NCBI GenBank assembly: GCA_003349885.1
Contig: QFXC01000013.1
Span: 558,001-622,000 of the forward strand
DNA: 64,000 nucleotides
Origin: an endosymbiont of Galathealinum brachiosum
Lineage (GTDB): Bacteria > Pseudomonadota > Gammaproteobacteria > SZUA-229
Direction of reading: 5' to 3'
A model generated the notes under the pieces. It had not been told where the DNA came from. It saw nothing but the letters and a program-made list of their open reading frames with translations, and made no database searches. Below are positions 39,498 to 48,293 of the stretch, one piece after another (position 1 is the stretch's first letter; the number at the start of each line of letters is the position of its first letter). The translations under genes and the position numbers were made by a program.

Positions 39498-40511
39498 ATG
39501 CAACTCGGTCCTTACACTCTTTCATCCCCTGTTTTTCTCGCTCCTATGGCGGGCATTACTGATAAACCATTTCGACAGCTGTGTCGTAAGATGGGCGCTG
39601 GACTAGTTGTATCTGAAATGGTGACCTCTGAACCCCATTTGCGAAATAGCCATAAAACACGTTTGCGTATGGACCATCAGGGAGAAACAGGACCTGTAAG
39701 TGTACAAATTGCTGGTACTGATCCGGCTAAAATGGCCAATGCTGCACAGTTCAATGTTGAACAGGGTGCTCATATAATTGATATCAATATGGGCTGTCCC
39801 GCTAAAAAAGTTTGCAATGTAGCGGCAGGCTCCGCTTTAATGAAAGATGAAAAACGTGTGGCTGATATTTTACAGGCGGTGGTAAACGCTGTAGATGTGC
39901 CTGTGACTTTAAAAATACGCACTGGCTGGGATCATGAAAATAAAAATGCACCCACCATCGCACGTATTGCTGAAGACAGCGGTATTCAAATGTTAAGCAT
40001 GCATGGCCGTACACGGGAAGATGCTTACAAAGGCGAAGCTGAATACGAGACCATCACTCGGGTTAAACAGCTTATAAAAATACCATTAGTCGCAAATGGT
40101 GATATTACATCTGCGCAAAAAGCCCGAAAGGTGCTGGAATTAACCGACGCTGATGCTGTTATGATTGGACGTGGTGCTCAGGGAAACCCCTGGATATTTC
40201 GTGAAATCAACCATTATTTAAAAACCGGGGAAATACTGACTTCGCCAGATCAGCAAGAGATCGTTCAGGTAATAGAAAATCATCTGACGGATCTTTATAA
40301 TTTTTATGGCGAACAAAGGGGCGCACAAATTGCTCGCAAACATATCAGCTGGTATACACAAAAATGTTCATTCATTACTGCTGAGCAACAAAATGCATTT
40401 CGTAAACATATCAATCGTTATAAAGAAGCACCACAACAACTAAGTGAAGTTATTTCATTTTTTAATAACTTTCCTAATATAAAAACAATAAACAGGCCAA
40501 TTGCAGCATGA
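39498..40511 (+). CDS. dusB: tRNA-dihydrouridine synthase B
   Basis: DusB uses FMN and NADPH to reduce uridine to dihydrouridine in the tRNA D-loop. The 337-residue TIM-barrel protein has SPVFLAPMAGITDKPFR, the catalytic cysteine in NMGCPAKKVCN, KIRTGWD, SMHGRTREDAYKG and MIGRGAQGNPWIF. The stop overlaps the fis start by 4 bases, the standard gammaproteobacterial dusB-fis operon. The 193-base upstream region is very AT-rich with A- and T-runs (39370-39450), consistent with a bent, Fis-controlled promoter as in enterics. Confidence 0.96.
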   Translation: MQLGPYTLSSPVFLAPMAGITDKPFRQLCRKMGAGLVVSEMVTSEPHLRNSHKTRLRMDHQGETGPVSVQIAGTDPAKMANAAQFNVEQGAHIIDINMGCPAKKVCNVAAGSALMKDEKRVADILQAVVNAVDVPVTLKIRTGWDHENKNAPTIARIAEDSGIQMLSMHGRTREDAYKGEAEYETITRVKQLIKIPLVANGDITSAQKARKVLELTDADAVMIGRGAQGNPWIFREINHYLKTGEILTSPDQQEIVQVIENHLTDLYNFYGEQRGAQIARKHISWYTQKCSFITAEQQNAFRKHINRYKEAPQQLSEVISFFNNFPNIKTINRPIAA

Positions 40512-40801
40512 ATAATAGCAATGTTATAAATTTACATAATTCCCAAAATGATAAACTAAATGATGATCAAAACTCAGGGCTAAACAGCATTATTCGTTCA
40601 TCACTGAAGCAGTTTCTTGATGATCTGGACGGTGAAAATCCCGGCAACATCTATGATCTGGTAATGCAGCAGGTAGAAGAGCCTTTACTGGAACTCATTA
40701 TGCAGCATGTGGATGGTAATCAGTCTAAAGCAGCAGAATGCCTGGGCATAAACCGTGGCACTCTGCGTAAAAAGCTTAAATCTTACAAACTAATCAAATA
40801 A
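40508..40801 (+). CDS. fis: DNA-binding protein Fis
   Basis: Fis is the nucleoid protein that bends DNA and activates rRNA and other growth genes. The 97-residue product has the N-terminal beta-hairpin region, the dimer helices (LIMQHVDG) and the C-terminal helix-turn-helix QSKAAECLGINRGTLRKKLKSYKL. It is about the same length as E. coli Fis (98). Translation is coupled to dusB by an ATGA overlap. Confidence 0.95.
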   Translation: MNNSNVINLHNSQNDKLNDDQNSGLNSIIRSSLKQFLDDLDGENPGNIYDLVMQQVEEPLLELIMQHVDGNQSKAAECLGINRGTLRKKLKSYKLIK

Positions 40802-40816
40802 GCTCACAAACAGGCA

Positions 40817-40864
40817 TTTGCCCGTGCGTATAATCGCTAACCAGCGCTTTCGCACACGGGCAAA
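40817..40864 (+). terminator. Hairpin after dusB-fis
   Basis: TTTGCCCGTG (40817-40826) pairs perfectly with CACGGGCAAA (40855-40864), with a 28-base loop that can fold further. A T-run is missing; the hairpin may protect the 3' end of the dusB-fis mRNA or work with other termination signals. Confidence 0.6.
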
Positions 40865-40993
40865 ATTAATCAGGCCACCCATACAAAAAAATTCCTGAAT
40901 CCATACGTTAAAACACTTCATTTATCTTCTGACTACCTCCTAATTAGTTTATAATTCGCACCCTTGATTGACATATTGCGGATTACAGAAACT

Positions 40994-42562
40994 ATGAGTA
41001 ATGATACCCGCCCTGTAAAACGGGCCCTGATGAGCGTTTCAGACAAAACCGGCATTGTAGAGCTGAGCAAGGCATTAATTGATGCAGGCGTTGAAATTCT
41101 TTCTACAGGTGGCACAGCCAAATTACTGGCTGATAATAACCTGCCCGTTACTGAAGTTTCTGAGCACACCGGTTTTCCTGAAATGATGGATGGCCGGGTT
41201 AAAACCCTGCACCCTAAAATTCATGGTGGCATATTAGGCCGTCGCGGTATTGACGACGAAGTAATGCAGGCAAATGACATTGCTCCTATTGATCTGGTAG
41301 TTGTTAACCTCTACCCATTTGAAGCGACTGTTGCAAAACCCGATTGCAGCCTTGAAGATGCTATTGAGAATATAGACATTGGTGGCCCCACCATGGTTCG
41401 CGCGACTGCAAAAAACCATGCATTTGTCACTATAGTTGTAGACCCTGCAGATTACGCCAGAGTAACCAATGAAATTAAAGCCGGTGGCATAGATCAGGCA
41501 ACTCGTTTTGACCTGGCTGTTAAAGCATTTGAGCACACTTCAAATTATGACGGTGCTATTGCTAATTATCTTGGCACTATCAATGCCGATGGTAGCCAGT
41601 CTAACTTCCCTCGCACTATCAATATGCAGTTCGATAAAGTACAGGAAATGCGCTACGGCGAGAACCCTCACCAGCAGGCAGCATTCTACAAAGAAGCAAA
41701 CCCTGCTGAAGTTTCTGTTGCCAGTGCAACTCAGGTTCAGGGCAAGGAACTGTCTTATAACAATGTAGCCGATACAGATGCTGCTCTTGAATGCGTTAAA
41801 TCATTCCCGGAACCCGCGTGCGTTATCGTAAAACATGCCAACCCCTGTGGCGTTGCCATTGCTGACAATGCAATGGATGCATATGAAGGTGCATACAAAA
41901 CAGACCCCACATCAGCTTTTGGCGGTATCATCGCGTTTAATCGCACACTCGAAGAAGATGTTGCAGCTGAAATAATTAAACGTCAGTTTGTTGAAGTCAT
42001 TATTGCACCAGAAGTAAGTGATGCAGCAAAAACAGTATTATCTGAAAAGAAAAATGTTCGTGTTTTAGAATGCGGACAGTGGGATAAACAGGTTCCTGCT
42101 CTTGATTTTAAACGCATCAATGGCGGATTACTGGTACAGGATCGCGATCTTGGCATGGTTGGTATTGACGACCTTCAGGTTGTTACTGAAAAGAAACCGA
42201 CTGAAGATCAAATGCGCGATTTATTATTCGCATGGAAAGTTGCCAAATTTGTTAAATCTAATGCCATTGTTTATGTTCAAAATCAGATGACTATTGGTGT
42301 TGGTGCGGGTCAGATGAGCCGTGTTTATTCTGCGAAAATTGCAGGCATTAAAGCATCTGATGAAAACCTGCAGGTTGAAGGTTCTGTTATGGCATCTGAT
42401 GCGTTCTTCCCTTTCCGGGATGGAATCGATGCCGCAAATGAAGCCGGTATTACTGCGGTAATACAGCCAGGTGGTTCAATGCGTGATGATGAAACTATTG
42501 CTGCCGCCAATGAACACGGCATGGCAATGGTATTTACCAGCATGAGACATTTCCGTCACTAA
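40994..42562 (+). CDS. purH: Bifunctional AICAR formyltransferase/IMP cyclohydrolase PurH
   Basis: PurH carries out the last two steps of IMP synthesis. The product of 522 residues starts [20 protein letters not shown]; the ATG at 40994 gives the family N-terminus, so the longer frame from 40964 is not used. The N-terminal cyclohydrolase has [25 protein letters not shown] and [16 protein letters not shown]. The C-terminal transformylase has [16 protein letters not shown], and [22 protein letters not shown] at 40950-40955 is a likely -10. purD follows after a repeat hairpin. Confidence 0.97.
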   Translation: MSNDTRPVKRALMSVSDKTGIVELSKALIDAGVEILSTGGTAKLLADNNLPVTEVSEHTGFPEMMDGRVKTLHPKIHGGILGRRGIDDEVMQANDIAPIDLVVVNLYPFEATVAKPDCSLEDAIENIDIGGPTMVRATAKNHAFVTIVVDPADYARVTNEIKAGGIDQATRFDLAVKAFEHTSNYDGAIANYLGTINADGSQSNFPRTINMQFDKVQEMRYGENPHQQAAFYKEANPAEVSVASATQVQGKELSYNNVADTDAALECVKSFPEPACVIVKHANPCGVAIADNAMDAYEGAYKTDPTSAFGGIIAFNRTLEEDVAAEIIKRQFVEVIIAPEVSDAAKTVLSEKKNVRVLECGQWDKQVPALDFKRINGGLLVQDRDLGMVGIDDLQVVTEKKPTEDQMRDLLFAWKVAKFVKSNAIVYVQNQMTIGVGAGQMSRVYSAKIAGIKASDENLQVEGSVMASDAFFPFRDGIDAANEAGITAVIQPGGSMRDDETIAAANEHGMAMVFTSMRHFRH

Positions 42563-42564
42563 TT

Positions 42565-42645
42565 TTTTGACACAGAGACACAGAGGCGTAGAGCTATTTT
42601 TTAATAAATACTCTTTTTTCTGTGTCTCTGTGCCTCTGCGTCAAA
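42565..42645. repeat. Long inverted repeat between purH and purD
   Basis: The left arm starts TTTTGACACAGAGACACAG and continues to about 42593; the right arm runs from about 42611 to 42645 and is its near-perfect reverse complement, starting TTTTGACGCAGAGGC when read on the other strand. Both arms are made of a CACAGAG-type short repeat. An AT-rich loop lies between. Similar CTCTGTGxCTCTG sequences are known as dispersed repeats in many bacteria. It may end part of the purH transcripts. Confidence 0.75.
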
Positions 42646-42655
42646 AGAGAAAAAC

Positions 42656-43924
42656 ATGAATATACTTATCATAGGCGGCGGTGGTCGCGAACACGCTCTG
42701 GCCTGGAAGGCTGCTCAGTCTGAAGACGTTAAAACTGTTTTCGTTGCACCTGGTAATGCGGGCACAGCCCATGAAGATAAAGTAAAAAATATTGATATCA
42801 ATGCTGAAGATATTGATGCGCTAAAACAGTTTGCGATGCAAAACGAAATAGCCCTGACCATTGTTGGCCCTGAGGCACCTCTGGTAAATGGTGTTGTTGA
42901 TAGTTTTCAGGCGGCAGGTTTAAAAATATTTGGCCCAACTCGTGGCGCAGCACAACTTGAAGGCTCCAAAGCATTCACTAAAGATTTTCTTGCTCGAAAT
43001 AATATCCCCACTGCTGCTTACGGTAACTTCACTGATGAAGCCGAAGCTATTACTTACATAAAACAACAGGGTGCGCCTATTGTAATTAAGGCGGATGGTC
43101 TGGCTGCAGGTAAAGGCGTTATTCTTGCGCAAACCGAAGATGAAGCCATTGATGCGGTTAAAGATATGTTGTCGGGCAATAGCTTTGGTGATGCAGGTGC
43201 ACGAGTCGTAATTGAAGAATTTTTAACCGGTGAAGAAGCCAGTTTCATCTGCATGATCGACGGCAAAAATATATTACCTATGGCAACGTCACAAGATCAT
43301 AAAGCACGTGATGAAGGCGACACAGGGCCAAATACCGGTGGCATGGGCGCTTACTCACCCGCTCCTCTGGTAACTGATGAAATTCACCAGACAGTCATTG
43401 ATGAAGTTATTCGCCCGACGGTGGACGGCATGGCAAAAGAAGGCCATTCATTTACCGGTTTTTTATATGCAGGTTTAATGATTGAAAATAATAAACCAAA
43501 AGTTCTGGAATACAATGTCCGTTTTGGTGACCCTGAAACTCAACCGATTATGATGCGCTTACAATCTGATCTGGTTGAATTATGTCTTGCAGCCGTTGAT
43601 GGCAAACTGGATCAGCAAAGTACTCGTTGGGACTCACAGTATGCTTTAGGAGTTGTACTCGCTGCGGGTGGTTATCCCGAAAGCTACAATAAAGGTGACG
43701 TTATTAGTGGCCTTGAAGGCCTGGACACCCACAAATCTAAAGTATTTCATGCAGGCTCCGCAATTAAAGACGGACAGATTATAACCAATGGCGGACGCGT
43801 ATTATGTGCATGTGGCATGGGGAATACTGTCGCAGAAGCACAGAAAGCCGCATATGAAATTGTTGAAAAAATACACTGGGATAAAGTATATTATCGTAAA
43901 GATATCGGCTTTAAGGCAATTTAA
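42656..43924 (+). CDS. purD: Phosphoribosylamine-glycine ligase PurD
   Basis: PurD joins phosphoribosylamine and glycine with ATP, the second step of purine synthesis. The 422-residue ATP-grasp protein starts MNILIIGGGGREHALAWK and contains VGPEAPLVNGVVD, FGPTRGAAQLEGSKAFTKDF, VIKADGLAAGKGVI, DGDTGPNTGGMGAYSP-like and YNVRFGDPETQ. The order purH-purD is common in gammaproteobacteria. It begins 10 bases after the hairpin repeat. Confidence 0.97.
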   Translation: MNILIIGGGGREHALAWKAAQSEDVKTVFVAPGNAGTAHEDKVKNIDINAEDIDALKQFAMQNEIALTIVGPEAPLVNGVVDSFQAAGLKIFGPTRGAAQLEGSKAFTKDFLARNNIPTAAYGNFTDEAEAITYIKQQGAPIVIKADGLAAGKGVILAQTEDEAIDAVKDMLSGNSFGDAGARVVIEEFLTGEEASFICMIDGKNILPMATSQDHKARDEGDTGPNTGGMGAYSPAPLVTDEIHQTVIDEVIRPTVDGMAKEGHSFTGFLYAGLMIENNKPKVLEYNVRFGDPETQPIMMRLQSDLVELCLAAVDGKLDQQSTRWDSQYALGVVLAAGGYPESYNKGDVISGLEGLDTHKSKVFHAGSAIKDGQIITNGGRVLCACGMGNTVAEAQKAAYEIVEKIHWDKVYYRKDIGFKAI

Positions 43925-43939
43925 TAACACCTGACCCAT

Positions 43940-43975
43940 CGGGGACAGAGCTTAAAAAAACAAGATTTGTCCTCG
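43940..43975 (+). terminator. Hairpin downstream of purD
   Basis: CGGGGACA (43940-43947) pairs with TGTCCTCG (43968-43975), with one G-T pair. Its arm and following A-run (GGGACAGAGCTTAAAAAAAC) resemble a second palindrome at 54983-55021. Confidence 0.5.
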
Positions 43976-44032
43976 AATAAAAAGTCGCTTCAAAATAATT
44001 AAAAAAGAAGAGAATTTAAATGGATCATTTAT

Positions 44033-44956
44033 ATGGATAATAAAAAATTTAACGTCACTATTCTTCAAACGCAAACGTCTGAATCATTGGCTGGCCAACT
44101 AGCCAAACTATTTAAAATTTCCCCAGAAAAAGCCCTGCAAATTCTACAGAAAGAATCTTTTATAATAAAAAAACAAACCGATAAAACAACTGCTGAAAAA
44201 TTTCACAAGGCAATTTCTTCTGTCGGTGTAAATTGCCGTATCGATGAAATAATAACTGAAGAAGAAAGCGCATTACCCGAAATTGAAGAAGTAAAAACCA
44301 GCGCACAGGCAAAACCACTCACCGATATAACTCGACCCGAAATCACACCTCTGCATAGCGAGCACGCAAGCCTGAGCCTTGCCGATGGGCCTGCAGATAA
44401 AAACACACCCGACACACAGGATGTTATTAAAGACATTGACCCGGCCAACTTCTGCCCTGACTGTGGAACAATCCGGGCAAGTGCAAATTCAGCTTGCCTT
44501 CACTGTGGTTATGACCCGGAAGAACTAAAGAGAAACAAAACCAAAGCAACATTAATAAAAGCGGGCATAATATTTATTATATTCATTATTTGTGCAGCTA
44601 TCGCTTACCCGTTCTACCAGCAATACGCCAGACAAAAGAAAATCGAAAAAGATCTTATGCTGGCTTATGATACTCGTAACGCGGTGACTGAATTTATTCT
44701 CAAAACAAATTTCTGGCCCAATCAAAATATTGATGCGGGGCTGGACAAACAGATCAGTAACCAGACATTAAAATCAGTCACTGTGGGAGAAAGCTCAACC
44801 ATCACTGTTGTTTTACGTGCCCAGGCATTAGACGGTGAAGAACAGACACTAATTTTCACTCCCCATACATTAAAAGGACGAATTGTCTGGAATTGCCTGA
44901 AAGGAACACTAAAGAATGAGTTCAGACCTGAGCTTTGTAGAACTCAGACAGAGTAG
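44033..44956 (+). CDS. Zinc-ribbon membrane protein with pilin-like C-terminal domain
   Basis: This is an unusual 307-residue fusion. Residues 1-70 form a small alpha/beta domain (VTILQ...SPEKALQILQ...HKAISSVGVNCRID), like the ribosomal L7/L12 C-terminal fold. An acidic/polar linker follows. A zinc ribbon has CPDC and CLHC at 141/144 and 155/158. A membrane helix spans about 173-193. The periplasmic part begins LMLAYDTRNAVTEFILKTNFWP and ends with a pilin-type D-loop (C288 and C302) and FTPHTLKGRIVWNCLK. The last part resembles type IV pilin globular domains, but no prepilin peptidase site is present. Possible roles in pilus or envelope sensing are inference. Confidence 0.65.
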   Translation: MDNKKFNVTILQTQTSESLAGQLAKLFKISPEKALQILQKESFIIKKQTDKTTAEKFHKAISSVGVNCRIDEIITEEESALPEIEEVKTSAQAKPLTDITRPEITPLHSEHASLSLADGPADKNTPDTQDVIKDIDPANFCPDCGTIRASANSACLHCGYDPEELKRNKTKATLIKAGIIFIIFIICAAIAYPFYQQYARQKKIEKDLMLAYDTRNAVTEFILKTNFWPNQNIDAGLDKQISNQTLKSVTVGESSTITVVLRAQALDGEEQTLIFTPHTLKGRIVWNCLKGTLKNEFRPELCRTQTE

Positions 44957-45315
44957 TTACAACCTGATGGTTAAAATTTACATTTTATACAGGCATAAAA
45001 AAAGCCGGCTTAGAGCCGGCTCCGAACATTACGGATTTCCACGCTAGTTTAAAATGTTTGACCCGATTTTAAGCGTTTCCTGAGGAACCGATGCCACAAC
45101 CACAGAGGCATCACTTAGCGGGAAAGACGATCATTAACGCATGCTTCTACCATTAAAGGCAAGACCTTTTATCTGCTACTTGAATATTTAAGCCGAATAT
45201 ATACAAACCCCCTTTTATGCTCTATATCAGTAATTCCCTATATTTATATTTATCAGCCCCCAAGGGCTGTGTATTAAGGTAAACTCTTATCTCTATGGCT
45301 TAAATAATATATATT
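44957..45315. other. Gene-free region upstream of rnf
   Basis: About 360 bases without a convincing gene. They contain a 45003-45021 hairpin, an inverted repeat GATGCC/GGCATC near 45090-45115, a perfect hairpin CAGCCC-CCAA-GGGCTG (45254-45269), and AT-rich DNA just before the duplicated rnfA start. A long rnf leader or a leftward small RNA is possible. No known riboswitch was recognised. Confidence 0.4.
45003..45021 (-). terminator. Leftward-oriented intrinsic terminator
   Basis: AGCCGGC (45003-45009) pairs with GCCGGCT (45015-45021) around TTAGA. Seven A precede it on the + strand, so the T-run lies on the leftward transcript; on the rightward side there is none. No leftward gene is upstream of it in this region. 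Confidence 0.65.
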
Positions 45316-45393
45316 TAAATGATCAACTGAGCCCTTTCATTACTAAGAATATGAATGGATATGACTGAATACGCACTAATCTTAATCAGTACT
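45316..45393 (+). repeat. Tandem duplication, copy 1 of the rnfA start region
   Basis: This 78-base segment is repeated exactly at 45401-45478 with a period of 85 bases. It includes the sequence before rnfA and its first 13 codons. The 7-base spacer between copies is CCTGATC. Confidence 0.95.
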
Positions 45394-45453
45394 CCTGATC
45401 TAAATGATCAACTGAGCCCTTTCATTACTAAGAATATGAATGGATATGACTGA
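45355..45453 (+). CDS. Upstream ORF created by the rnfA duplication
   Basis: The ATG in copy 1 opens a 32-codon ORF. Its first 13 residues equal those of RnfA; it then runs out of frame (85 is not a multiple of 3) through copy 2 and stops at TGA 45451-45453. It therefore overlaps the rnfA start at 45440 by 14 bases, so ribosomes that translate it could couple to or compete with rnfA initiation. Both copies have the same weak upstream TAAGAAT ribosome region. Whether it is translated is unknown, and it may be a recent mutation. Confidence 0.4.
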   Translation: MDMTEYALILISTPDLNDQLSPFITKNMNGYD

Positions 45454-45478
45454 ATACGCACTAATCTTAATCAGTACT
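45401..45478 (+). repeat. Tandem duplication, copy 2 (true rnfA start)
   Basis: Second exact copy of the 78-base segment. Here the frame continues into the full RnfA protein. Confidence 0.95.
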
Positions 45479-46024
45479 ATATGGGTAAACAATTTCGTAT
45501 TAGTGAAATTTCTCGGTCTGTGCCCGTTTATGGGGGTTTCACGTAAGCTCGAAACCGCTATAGGCATGGCTCTGGCAACCACTTTTGTGCTTACACTTTC
45601 ATCTATATGCAGTTATCTGGTTAACCAGTATATTCTGTTACCCCTCGATATTGTCTACTTACGCACTATTATGTTTATTCTGGTGATTGCCGTTGTTGTG
45701 CAATTTACTGAAATGGTCGTACATAAAACCAGTCCGGTACTCTATAACGTACTGGGCATTTTCCTGCCTTTAATTACCACCAACTGCGCTGTACTCGGTG
45801 TTGCTCTGCTCAATACACAGGAACAACACGGTTTTCTTCAATCGGTTTTTTACGGTTTTGGTGCTTCTGTTGGTTTCTCAATGGTATTAATACTCTTTTC
45901 CGGTATACGTGAACGTATAGCGGTTGCCGATGTGCCCGAAGCCTTTCAGGGCACCGCAATTGCTATGATTACTGCTGGTATAATGTCACTGGCCTTTATG
46001 GGCTTTATTGGTCTGGTGAATTAA
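45440..46024 (+). CDS. rnfA: Ion-translocating oxidoreductase subunit RnfA
   Basis: RnfA is a six-helix inner-membrane subunit of the Rnf complex, which couples electron flow between ferredoxin and NADH to Na+/H+ movement. The 194-residue protein begins [12 protein letters not shown]; the second ATG (MTEY, 45446) matches other RnfA starts better and may be the real one. Marks are [25 protein letters not shown], a half of the RnfA/RnfE half-site cysteine cluster, and [13 protein letters not shown], the second cysteine site. The genes rnfABCDGE then run without break. An 85-base tandem repeat disturbs the upstream side. Confidence 0.96.
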   Translation: MDMTEYALILISTIWVNNFVLVKFLGLCPFMGVSRKLETAIGMALATTFVLTLSSICSYLVNQYILLPLDIVYLRTIMFILVIAVVVQFTEMVVHKTSPVLYNVLGIFLPLITTNCAVLGVALLNTQEQHGFLQSVFYGFGASVGFSMVLILFSGIRERIAVADVPEAFQGTAIAMITAGIMSLAFMGFIGLVN

Positions 46025-46029
46025 ATTTA

Positions 46030-46590
46030 ATGTCGATACTTGTTGCTGTTATCACACTGGCCATTATTTCGCTTTTATTCGGTATTTTGCTGGGTTATAC
46101 CTCGGTCAAATTTCACGTAGAAGGTGACCCCATTGTTGATAAAATAGATGCACTACTGCCTCAGACACAATGTGGTCAATGTACATTCCCCGGATGCCGC
46201 CCCTATGCAGAGGCTATCGGCAGTGGTGAAGCGAATATTAATCAGTGCCCTCCTGGCGGAGAGGTCACGATGCTTGCACTATCCGAGCTATTAGGTGTAG
46301 AACCTGTTGCACTTGACGAGGAACTTGCGAGTGATCCCGAAAAAACAGTTGTTTATGTTGATGAGCAAACCTGTATAGGTTGCACATTATGTATTCAGGC
46401 ATGCCCGGTTGATGCCATATTAGGCGCTGCCAAGCAAATGCATACTATTATAGAAGCTGAATGTACGGGTTGTGATTTATGCATCCCTCCCTGCCCGGTT
46501 GATTGTATTCATATAAAAACAGTTAAACCCGAACTGGATACCTGGCGCTGGTCATTACCTGAATCCGATGACACAACACCCAAAGCATGA
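46030..46590 (+). CDS. rnfB: Rnf complex ferredoxin subunit RnfB
   Basis: RnfB takes electrons from ferredoxin. The 186-residue protein has one N-terminal membrane helix ([20 protein letters not shown]), a Fe-S module [16 protein letters not shown] with a downstream cysteine (NQCPPGG), and two ferredoxin-type 4Fe-4S motifs, [16 protein letters not shown] and [16 protein letters not shown]. It starts 5 bases after rnfA. Confidence 0.96.
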   Translation: MSILVAVITLAIISLLFGILLGYTSVKFHVEGDPIVDKIDALLPQTQCGQCTFPGCRPYAEAIGSGEANINQCPPGGEVTMLALSELLGVEPVALDEELASDPEKTVVYVDEQTCIGCTLCIQACPVDAILGAAKQMHTIIEAECTGCDLCIPPCPVDCIHIKTVKPELDTWRWSLPESDDTTPKA

Positions 46591-46641
46591 ACTTATAATT
46601 AATTTAAAAAGTAAAAAGACAATAGTGATTAAATTCTAAAC

Positions 46642-48240
46642 ATGACGCGATCTTCTCAACAGCTCTGGCATTTTCACGGTGGCTTGAAACTCGACAGCAA
46701 TAAAGCAATGTCGACCAGCGCACCAATTGTTAAAGCCAATATGCCCAAACGTCTGGTATTGCCAGTGCAACAGCATATTGGTGAAGCTGGTCAGTTACTG
46801 GTAACCATCGGTGACAGGGTATTAAAAGGACAACCCGTTACAGAAAGCACTGAATACATAAGTGCGCCAATTCATGCACCTACATCCGGCACAATTATCG
46901 ACATTGATAAATTTCCTGCACCTCACCCTTCTGGTTTGAATACACTGTGTGTAGTAATAGAACCTGATGGTGAAGACAAATGGGTCGAACTGGAAACAAC
47001 GCTTTACCCAAACACAAAATCACCCTCTGAATTACGCCAGATAATACGTAATGCAGGTATTGTGGGTTTAGGCGGTGCTGCTTTTCCTACCGCAGTAAAA
47101 GTAAATCAGGGTCCGGGAGCCCATATTGAAACACTGATTATTAACGGAGCTGAATGTGAACCTTATATCAGTTGCGATGATATGCAGATGCGAGAATATG
47201 CGAATGAGCTTATTTCTGGCTGTGAAATTATCCAGTATATTATCTCGGCCACACATTGCCTGATCGCAATTGAGGATAATAAGCCCGAAGCAATAACAGC
47301 CATTGAAACTGTTATAAAAGAAAAAGCATTACATACCATCGAGGTAGTGCGCATACCAACACTCTACCCTACCGGTGGTGAAAAACAGTTAATTAAAGTA
47401 CTTACTCAAAAAGAAGTACCCAGTGATGGCTTTCCTTCAGATATTGGTTTACTAGTACAAAATGTCGGTACAGCAGTCGCAGTTCATAATGCAGTTGTTC
47501 GTGGTGAGCCACTTATATCACGCATTGTTACGATTACTGGTGATGGTGTAAATCAACCACAAAATATGGAAGTATTATTCGGTACATTTATATCTGAATT
47601 AATCGAGCAATCCGGTGGCTACCATGAAGATGCCAGTAAGTTGATTATGGGTGGACCAATGATGGGCTTCACCCTACAGACAGATCACTTACCTGTTATT
47701 AAAGGCAGTAACTGTATTCTGGTAGAAAATACACCAATAGAAACACCCGCGACCATGCCATGCATTCGTTGTGGTGCCTGCGCAGCTGTTTGCCCTGCAC
47801 AACTTTTACCTCAGCAACTTTTCTGGATGGCCAGTTCAAAAAATTTCGATCTTGTGCAGGATTACCATTTATTTGACTGCATTGAATGCGGATGTTGCGC
47901 TCAGGTCTGCCCTAGCCAGATTCCACTGGTTCAATATTATCGATTTGCAAAAACAGAAATATGGAATCAGGAACGGGACAAAATTAAATCCGACCACGCC
48001 CGTGTTCGCCATGACTTTAAACAGGCTCGCCTTGACAGAGAAAAGATAGAACGCGCAGAAAAGTTACGCAAGAAAAAAGAATTACTCGAAAAGAAAAAAA
48101 TGGCAGAAGCAGCTGCAAAAAAAGAAGAAGGTGACAATGAAGTTGACCCGAAAAAAGCAGCTATTGAAGCAGCCATGAAACGGGTACAGGATAAAAAAGC
48201 GGCGAAACTTGCAAGCAAAGAGAACATTCATGAGAAGTAA
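46642..48240 (+). CDS. rnfC: Rnf complex NADH/Fe-S subunit RnfC
   Basis: RnfC is the peripheral subunit that binds NADH, FMN and two 4Fe-4S clusters. The 532-residue protein shows GGLKLDSNKAMS, VGLGGAAFPTAVK, INGAECEPYISCDD, LYPTGGEKQL, and the clusters CIRCGACAAVCPAQLLPQQL and CIECGCCAQVCPSQIPLVQYYR. It ends in a Lys/Ala/Glu-rich coiled tail (about 445-530) but without the very long alanine-rich repeats of enteric RnfC (about 740). It starts 51 bases after rnfB. Confidence 0.95.
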   Translation: MTRSSQQLWHFHGGLKLDSNKAMSTSAPIVKANMPKRLVLPVQQHIGEAGQLLVTIGDRVLKGQPVTESTEYISAPIHAPTSGTIIDIDKFPAPHPSGLNTLCVVIEPDGEDKWVELETTLYPNTKSPSELRQIIRNAGIVGLGGAAFPTAVKVNQGPGAHIETLIINGAECEPYISCDDMQMREYANELISGCEIIQYIISATHCLIAIEDNKPEAITAIETVIKEKALHTIEVVRIPTLYPTGGEKQLIKVLTQKEVPSDGFPSDIGLLVQNVGTAVAVHNAVVRGEPLISRIVTITGDGVNQPQNMEVLFGTFISELIEQSGGYHEDASKLIMGGPMMGFTLQTDHLPVIKGSNCILVENTPIETPATMPCIRCGACAAVCPAQLLPQQLFWMASSKNFDLVQDYHLFDCIECGCCAQVCPSQIPLVQYYRFAKTEIWNQERDKIKSDHARVRHDFKQARLDREKIERAEKLRKKKELLEKKKMAEAAAKKEEGDNEVDPKKAAIEAAMKRVQDKKAAKLASKENIHEK

Positions 48241-48293
48241 TAACTGGCGTGACTTTTTGAGCAATCAAAACTTAATAACTTTCGGAAAATACA

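Noticed and set aside
47967..48264. Minus-strand ORFs opposite the end of rnfC
   Set aside because: They are mirror images of the Lys/Ala-rich coiled tail of RnfC.
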